Of a DNA stretch of 64,000 nucleotides, positions 57,401-64,000 are shown in pieces; position 1 is the first letter of the stretch, and the number at the start of each line of letters is the position of its first letter. Under the pieces are notes generated by a model. It searched no databases. It had not been told where the DNA came from and saw nothing but the letters and a program-made list of their open reading frames with translations. The stretch comes from Gremmenia infestans. Lineage: Eukaryota; Ascomycota; Leotiomycetes; Helotiales; Hamatocanthoscyphaceae. Made by a program: the position numbers and the translations under genes. Location of the stretch: contig JAFEVB010000006.1 of the NCBI GenBank assembly GCA_032629725.1, forward strand, positions 186,001 to 250,000, in the 5' to 3' direction.

Positions 57401-58399
57401 ATTAAGGGTCCCCTATAGAGGTGTATTTTATAGGATTACGGCCTGCAGGCACTAATAGGATTATCGTTTCCGTTTATAAAATACCTATTTTAGTAAAATT
57501 TATATATAAATAGTCTATAAGTTAAATCTTATAGTATTTCAAGCTAAACTATATTATAGGTTATACTTATATTAGAAGGTAATAATATATATAGGCCCGC
57601 TAGGTTAGAAATACAAGATACTACTATATAGAACTGCCTATATAAAAAGACAGGCGACTGCAAATCCACCCTAACTATATTAAAGGACTGCTTTTATAAT
57701 TTATTAATTATTATAGCAAAGCATACGCGAATAGGGAACTATTTATAGAAGAGTATAAATAATAACTGCTCCTTTATAGAACTAAGTTTAATCCGTAGAA
57801 TCGTCTGTAACTAACTATTAAAGTTGCCCCCTAGCAGCCGTGCCTTAATATAGTGCATCCGTAAATCTGTAATAACTAAATAGGATCTATTATATAACTC
57901 TTCCTTTAGATATAGGTTCTATAAAAGTATTACTAGAACCCTAATCTTTAGATATAGCTTAGATAGTAGTAGGGAAGCTAGATTAATACTCTATAGGTGC
58001 TCTATAGGCAACTTATCTATCTCTAGGTTTTTATTATTAATATCCGCAGTATTAATTAAACTATACATCTATAGATTACTAAGGAAGCAGGATAAGATAA
58101 TTATATTTAGCTCTATAATAGTCCAGTTTAAGGTTAATAGAATTACCTTTCTCTAGAAGATAGTATAGTCTACTATAGACTATATTAGCAGCTTAGGGGG
58201 ATATACGTGCTAGATTAGATCCGGAATAGTATATAATAGAGTAATATACCTTAGTAGGTATACTAGAGCGCTATATAGCTTAGGGATATAAGATAGATTT
58301 CTAATCCAGCGGATAAAATCCTCTAAGTGCAGACTGCTATTAACCTGCATATTAATCCGTAAGGAAAGTTAATATAGCTTTTTCTAGATAAACGTTTAT

Positions 58400-61116
58400 T
58401 ATAAAGAGGCGTTAACCATATCTACCTGTAAGCCGCGAGGGACTACTAGGAGGATCTATATAAAGTCCCTACCTAAGACTATAGGCATGCCGCTAAAGAG
58501 CATATTATCTATAGTAGACTATAGATTAATAAATAGATAATATACTACCTTAAAGTAGTACTTATACTATATTAGAACCTTATCCTAGATAATTAGATCT
58601 ATCTTATAGAGAAGGTTAGCCTGCCTACTATTTTTGCGGATTAAACTAGTAGATATGCTATATAGCTAGATTAGGATCTTAAATTGCAAGTAAAACGTAT
58701 ACCTATTAGGTAGAAGAAGGGCCGTAATACCTATAGATATAATATAAAGGATATTCTTACCTTAACTATAGAGGTAATAATAGAGGGTCTTATATAGAAA
58801 GGTCTTCCCGGTTCCGCCTAGTCCTTATAGATAAAAGTAAGCAGTTTGCGGATCGTCTATAATAGCTATAAGAATTATATTAAAATATAATAGCTAATCT
58901 TTATTTAATTGCGCCTGCATCTTATCTGTAAAAGCTATATAGTTAACTATTTAATTAATATAACTAACCTATTTATATATAATAGCCTAGTTAAAGGTAT
59001 TCTTAGGTAAGCTTGCATCTATTAATATCTATTACTAATCCGTAAGACTAAGTCTAAGAAGAAAAAGGGTATAGTTATAGTGCGGGTCTATTAGTAGTAG
59101 AGGAAAGTTAACTCTACGCTATACTAAGCAATGCTTTAGATTATTTAAGAAGTAATCTTTATACTAATCCTAGATAGTCTGCGGATCTGTAATTACCTAT
59201 TAGTAGAGGCCTATTAAGAAAAGCGTCTATAAACTACTAGCGGTTATAAAGAGCACTACTTTATTAAAATAGTAATACTACTCCTAGTTATCTTCTGCTA
59301 GCCCGCGGGCGATATAGGTAGCCTAATAGGTTAGGTAATAGATACTATCTACTATATATAGGTCTATAAATAATTAGGGGCCTGGTATAGAAGTAAGAAA
59401 AAGGCGGAGATAGTACTTCTTACCTATAATAGAGCTGTAGTAATATATACAACTAATTAAAAACCCTTTTTTCCGCGGATGCTATATATAGTCCTTGCCC
59501 TATATAAAGTGCACTAGAAACTTAGAGTATAGATACTAATAGCTATCTATATGCGTATTATTATACTTAAAGAAAGCTATAAAGGTTAACTAGCTCCGGT
59601 CTATCTTTATAGCCAGCTTCTCCGCTATTAGATTATCTGTAAAATAAACTATATACTATCCTTTAAGGTGGATTTAAAGGTGCTAGACTAAAGGCTATTC
59701 TTAATAGGTCTTAAACTCTATTATGCGCTAGTAAGCCTTAGACGGACCTATATATCTTCCCTACAGGTAATAGGCAATCTTATTATCTATAGTAGTAACC
59801 ATAATAGTGGTACGGTCCATACCTTTATATATATACTTATAAATATACTTTATAGACTATACTATAGTATAAACCTTAATATTAATATATGCCTAATACT
59901 TCTAAAGCAGATATAGGTTATATAGTACTACCTACTAATTATTACAGGTAACTATATCTCCTAGAAAGCCTGGTTTTAGAACTATAAATATTTAACCGTT
60001 ATCTAAGCAGTAGTATTCTAGATATTAATCCTTATATATAACCGTAATAGGCGCAAATAGCTTTGGAAACCCCTTCTAATACCGTAAAGGCGCACTAGGC
60101 GTTTTACTAACTATATATAAAAACCGCAAATTATCTACTCTATAGGGACTATAAGTTATATTTAAGAGCATAATCTCTATTAGCTCGCCTATAGGGTCCT
60201 ATGCTAGATCTAGCAACTAAGCGCAGATAACCTTATTAACTTGTTCTAGTATATAGAACTTTACAGATGCCTAAAGAAAAAGAAGCAAGTATATATATAG
60301 AAGCGTCTATTTCTAATACTTGATTATATAGATATAACCTGTATACGGTCTAAAAAAGCCTGCCTTTAGGTCTATAATTATCTGCTTTGCCTTAAGACGG
60401 AATATATAAGCAATAAGATCTAAATAATCTAAAGGTTACTAGCTAGGGAGGAGGTTATAGAGGATCTTAAGCTAGCGCAGGTTAGCCGTAAATGTAATAA
60501 AGAGGTCCGGCTTGCTAAAGTACTATATAATTGCTATAGAGTCCTAGAAGAGCTGCTATATATTATAATTGCTACCTATAAAGCTTAATAGAAGGATAAA
60601 GTATTAACTAAGCTCCGCTATATTAATATCCTAACGGATTAATATATCCGTAAGCCTATAATACACGTCTGCGCGGATCTTTTTCTAGTTATAGCGCAGC
60701 TAATTAAGGGTAGTATGCTTATAAGCTATAAAAGCATTAATGATATACTACTAAAAAAGACGCTCGCTATAAAAGAGGGTTAGATACTCGCTATTATAGA
60801 TATGCAAGCAGTAGCGGTAGAAATCCCGCTAATAAAGCCGCCTATCTATTTAATATGCTCCCTATAACTAGAGGTTATAGTAATAGTCTAGGTCGCTATA
60901 TAGAAAAAGAAGCACGTAGTAAAGCGGTATATAAGCTGCATATATTATATTAATGCAGCTTAGTTGCAGACTATTACTAAGAGGGTTATAGACCGTAAGA
61001 ATAATATTATAGCGCGTAGCTTCTATAGTCTTATCTAGTAAAAAGACCGTAATCTCTTTACCTATAGAAAGATTCTTATAATAATAATCTACCCCTAATT
61101 CTATTACTAAACGCAC
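58400..61116 (-). pseudogene. Helitron Rep/helicase relic
   Basis: Order on the minus strand: 61116-60868, open for 82 codons, ITVFLLDKTIEATRYNIILT then NPLSNSLQLSCINIIYAAYI and PLYYVLLFLYSDLDYYYNL, the Helitron-like N-terminal domain (intact copies have an H-P-Y-x-P-L-x-Y-x-L-L-F-P pattern). About 60515-60270: SKPDLFITFTANL and GFFRPYTGYIYIIKY, stop, K, stop, TLLYIYLLLFL, the Rep domain, where the HUH-type H-x-H has become Y-I-Y, as C-to-T change predicts. About 58840-58560: GLGGTGKTFLYKTLYYYLYS, stop, GKN and ISIGITALLLPN, the Pif1 P-loop and motif Ia. About 58505-58400: GMPIVLGRDF and ILLVVPRGLQVDMVNASL, the next helicase motifs. Every in-frame stop seen sits where Trp, Gln or Arg is expected. 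Confidence 0.85.
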
Positions 61117-62327
61117 CTGCAGGTTTAGTAGAAGGTAAGAGTTCTATAGCTAGTCCGCTAGGCGCTTACTAGCGGTCTTATAGATAGCAATAAACGGATT
61201 AATATCTGTTAGCATAGCTGCAAGCTACTAAAGGATTAGACGGTCTAACTGCATATTATAAGCGTAATAAAGATTAGCTGCATAGTCCGGATTATAGAAA
61301 AGGAGTTAAGTAAAGTATAGCGGCTCTTATAGGCCAGCCTATAGAGGGCCCTAGTAGTAAAACAGCTCGCTATAAATCTTAAAGCATTAGATACCTATAG
61401 CTAGATCTATATAGGTATTCTTATTATAGCTTATAGAGGTAAAAGCTAAAGCGTTATTATACCTGCAAATATTCCGCTAAAAGGCACAGCCTATTATATC
61501 CTAACCTTCTAGGAGCGTCTATAGAAAAAGTAGAGGCGTCCGTAAGGGCTTAAGATCTATATCTCCTTTCTTATAGCAAACCTTAAAAAGGGTAGAGCTA
61601 GAAAGGAGCTCTTATATAAAATGGCAGGCGTAATAGAACTTACACTTACTCCCTATTCTACCTAGGTTATAGACTGTAATACCCTAGAACTATAAAAGGA
61701 ACCCTAGCAGGCTATTAATAGGCGTGTTAATAACTAGCAGAGCCTCTATAATAGCCCTATTACGCTCCTCTATATGCTCTCCCTCCTCCCCTTATATAGA
61801 CTTGATATTGCAGGCGGTAGTACGGATTATATAGGCATGTTTTTAAGGCCGCGGACATTCTATAGACTATATATTTAGATTAAGCTCTCCTAAGGGTGCC
61901 CGCCGGCGACTATTATAAGCTATAGCGCAACTATTATAGCTATAATCCTAGGCGTATTAGCTAATACGTATTAAAACAGATAAAAAAGATATACGCAATA
62001 GGTAGAACAGGTCCAAAAAAAAGCCCTAATCCGATTCTAACTAAAGAGAGATTCTGCAAGATACCTGCTATAGTCCGTATAGTATACTTGCGGCTTAACC
62101 AATGCAGAGACGTTTATCGCTAGCTAAAATGCGTCTGCAAAAAGGGATAGTTGCAACTAAAAACCCTGTAACGACTTTTAACTGGCTTACGGGCCATGCC
62201 AAGGCGCTAAGTGGGTAGTGTTTTTCAGGACCACCTCGGCCCAAATTCCAATACAATATAGATAGCTAGAAGCCCAAGCTAGGAAAAAAAGGTTTCTTTA
62301 ATACTAATAAAGACAAATCCTAAATTC

Positions 62328-63974
62328 ATGTCCCATCAACCTCTCATTATGACCAAGAATGATTTATCTGGGGGGCCAGCGCCACCAGGGCCAACTTCTA
62401 TTGAATCTCTCCACCAAAGCGCTGATATCCCACCGGACCAACAAACATCAGGTGTGTAGGACAGGCTTGAGCATTGAATGTTAGTTGCTGACTTGATAGT
62501 TACTCCTACTTTAGAATCAACGGCTTCCACAAGTGTGACAGTGGATCCAGACGGAGCATCCAAACCAATGAAGGACACCCAAATTCCGAAAGTTAGGGCT
62601 GAAGTTCCCAAATCAAGTAAGTTGGTCATCTTGCACTCTCAATAAGTCTAACACTGAGTTTTTATAGCCAGTCCTAAAGCCCCAGAGGTACGTGTACAAG
62701 TACCAGCAGCAAGACCAAAGTCCACTCGTCCATTACCGTCCCAGACGCAAGGCCAAAGCCTACGGGCAAGACAAGGGGCACTTGTCAATGACTCTCATGG
62801 TCCGGCTTCTGGCCGCTTGCGAGTTGCGACAGAAAACGTGGGTCCCCGAGCCAAGCATTCAGTTCTGTTACCGGATAAAAAACTTCCCCGTAAGTAGACA
62901 CAGCTGTGGAAGAAACGATCCAAAATCTAACATTTTGACAGTTGACTCTGTATCACAACTGCCAGCCCCTATCCAACCTGGATATCGGCCGTACACGCAA
63001 AGCCCGTACCCACAGAACGCACCTAGACCGATGTCGAGAGGAGGATTTGCCCGACAGGTACAGAACGCATCCATGATGCCAGGGCTTTCAAAAACGAGTT
63101 ATAGATCCTATCTCGAAGGACAACACTACGAGGTTTCGACGGCTCAACATCCACCTCTACTCACCGCACCTGGAAGAGTAAGATCTGATCCGTATCAAAA
63201 TATGCCACCCGCATGTAAGCATATCTCCCTGAAGACTCCCCCAATACCATAAACTGATCATCAATTCCACAGGGAATAATGAGTCTGTACTGCACCCAGC
63301 ACCTCCGCCAGTCCAGCAAGTTCCAATGCCAATGCCTATGCACATGCATCCATCCTATTTCAGTAAGAACCCTTTTTGTTCCTTCCCTTCCCTTCCCTTC
63401 CCTTCCCTTCCCACCCCACCCTCCTCAGACACCCTCCTCAGACACCCACCTAAACACGCACCTAACACACCACCCAGCCCCCACTAGCGCCGTAATCCGC
63501 CTGGTAAAACGGCGTTCCCAAAGCGACGCCCGGCCAGAAACCCACTACTACGACTGCATCCCCATCTACTTCAACGACACGCCCGACTCGCTCGACGACC
63601 GCATCCGCGACATGTTCCTCAGCGGGTATGGGCGCTACGGGTTTACCTCGCGTGTCATGTGGCAGGATTTACCGGCGAATCATATACTTGAGCCGGCGAG
63701 TACGCTGGTGAGTGGCAGGGATATGATTACGCCGATTCTGAGGGCGATGGTGGCGAGGGGCATGAGGGATTATTTTAGGGTTGAGTTTTGGGATGTCGAT
63801 GTTGAGGGCGATGGGGATGTGGGTGCAGGAGTGGAGCAGGGGAAAAGGAAGAGGGCCAGGAGATGGAGTGATGATGGGGATGGTGGGGATGTGTATGGGG
63901 GAAATGGTGGGCGGGCTAATGATGGGAAAGAACGGGAAAGGGTGAAGAGCAAAAGGGTGTCGCGCCAAGGATGA
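62328..63974 (+). CDS. Hypothetical fungal protein with Pro/Gln-rich N-terminus and folded C-terminus (6 exons)
   Basis: Exons 62328-62451, 62500-62616, 62668-62889, 62942-63214, 63273-63362 and 63478-63974 all keep phase and give 440 residues. Residues 1-270 are disordered (Pro, Ser, Gln rich; MPMPMHMHPSYF just before the last intron). The last exon encodes a compact domain: IRLVKRRSQSDARPETHYYD, CIPIYFNDTPDSLDDRIRDM and FLSGYGRYGFTSRVMWQDLP, then RAMVARGMRDYFRVEFWDVD, followed by a Gly/Arg/Lys-rich, nuclear-signal-like tail. I do not recognise the family. Intron 5 contains a (CCTTC)n repeat. The start lies about 180 bases from the Helitron 5' end, so its promoter may be partly transposon-adjacent. 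Splice sites have clear GTAAG donors and CTAAC/CTGAC branch points, which supports the model. Confidence 0.65.
63379..63412. repeat. (CCTTC)n repeat within an intron
   Basis: Six to seven TTCCC units in intron 5 of the 440-residue protein gene, followed by duplicated CCTCCTCAGACA. Confidence 0.85.
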
Positions 63975-64000
63975 GGGTTCGTGATGGGAATAACAGATTG

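Larger units (their letters stand above)
56238..62147 (-). mobile_element. Decayed Helitron (RIP-degraded), minus orientation
   Basis: A 5.9-kb AT-rich block dense in TA-type dinucleotides. On the minus strand three Helitron domains read through stops: Helitron-like N-terminal region (60868-61116), Rep (about 60270-60520) and Pif1-like helicase (about 58400-58840). The 3' terminus fits the Helitron rule: CTAG (CTRR) at 56241-56238 followed by T on the minus strand, preceded by a perfect hairpin CGCTTA-CTAT-TAAGCG at 56274-56259, 17 bases before CTAG. The best 5' candidate is TCCCTTTTTGCAGACG starting at 62147, preceded by A, giving an A|T insertion; the 5' boundary is less certain. Coding capacity is lost (many stops, Rep histidines replaced), so the copy is non-autonomous and old. 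Confidence 0.85.

Noticed and set aside
56238..62147. LINE or Gypsy element as source of the AT-rich block
   Set aside because: The readable relics are Rep and Pif1 helicase, not reverse transcriptase, and the terminus has a Helitron hairpin and CTAG.
1..64000. tRNA, rRNA genes and CRISPR arrays
   Set aside because: No cloverleaf with intact A and B boxes was found by eye, no rRNA-like sequence, and no regularly spaced direct repeats.

Overview
The window looks like nuclear DNA of a filamentous ascomycete. Genes carry short (about 45-165 bp) GT-AG introns with CTAAC/CTGAC-like branch points, and the families are fungal: Zn(II)2Cys6 regulator, HET domain, NACHT/NLR, 3CxxC zinc finger, GRF-like zinc finger. 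Repeats are AT-rich and appear mutated by RIP (C-to-T decay of coding sequence into stops). The repeat and zinc-finger families are ones I associate with Leotiomycetes/Helotiales, but the order is an inference. All splice models were assembled by hand by checking reading phase, without transcript evidence.

Left part (1-14.5 kb), mostly ordinary genes: a partial hypothetical gene at the edge; a 5-exon CorA-like Mg2+ transporter-domain protein (1899-4063, -); a 3-exon Zn2Cys6 transcription factor (7134-9001, -); DPH3 (10350-10739, +); a small fragment resembling the C-terminus of an MDR dehydrogenase (about 11.9-12.1 kb); frataxin (12887-13600, -) divergent from AP-3 sigma adaptin (13881-14490, +).

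14.5-24 kb: an AT-rich element with long terminal inverted repeats (15633-16339) beside a HET-domain gene that carries a one-base frameshift (16556-18791, +). Then a small conserved single-pass membrane protein gene (19769-20287, -) divergent from cytosolic leucyl-tRNA synthetase (20524-23948, +), which needs a GC-AG intron.

25-40 kb: a GPI-anchor-type Ser/Thr-rich secreted protein, a histidine-phosphatase-family protein, a decayed-looking membrane-protein sequence in a strongly pyrimidine-skewed 2-kb tract, a cysteine-cluster nuclear-type protein (29402-31917, +), bifunctional 6-phosphofructo-2-kinase/fructose-2,6-bisphosphatase (32971-34560, -), and a 746-residue conserved disordered protein (36750-38990, -).

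40-64 kb is the accessory part: an 8-exon NLR-like gene (alpha/beta hydrolase, NACHT, ankyrin-like; 40377-44349, +), a disordered protein, a broken GRF-like zinc-finger gene, a 3CxxC zinc-finger gene, an LTR-like remnant, a small CxxC protein, and a complete Mx/dynamin-type GTPase (52990-55333, -). Next comes a 5.9-kb decayed Helitron (56238-62147) in which the Helitron N-terminal, Rep and Pif1 helicase domains can still be read through in-frame stops, with a second, cysteine-rich DUF3716-like relic on the opposite strand. A 6-exon hypothetical gene (62328-63974, +) lies directly beyond it. HET, NLR and dynamin-like genes together suggest a non-self-recognition/immunity-like, transposon-rich neighbourhood next to a conserved housekeeping block.
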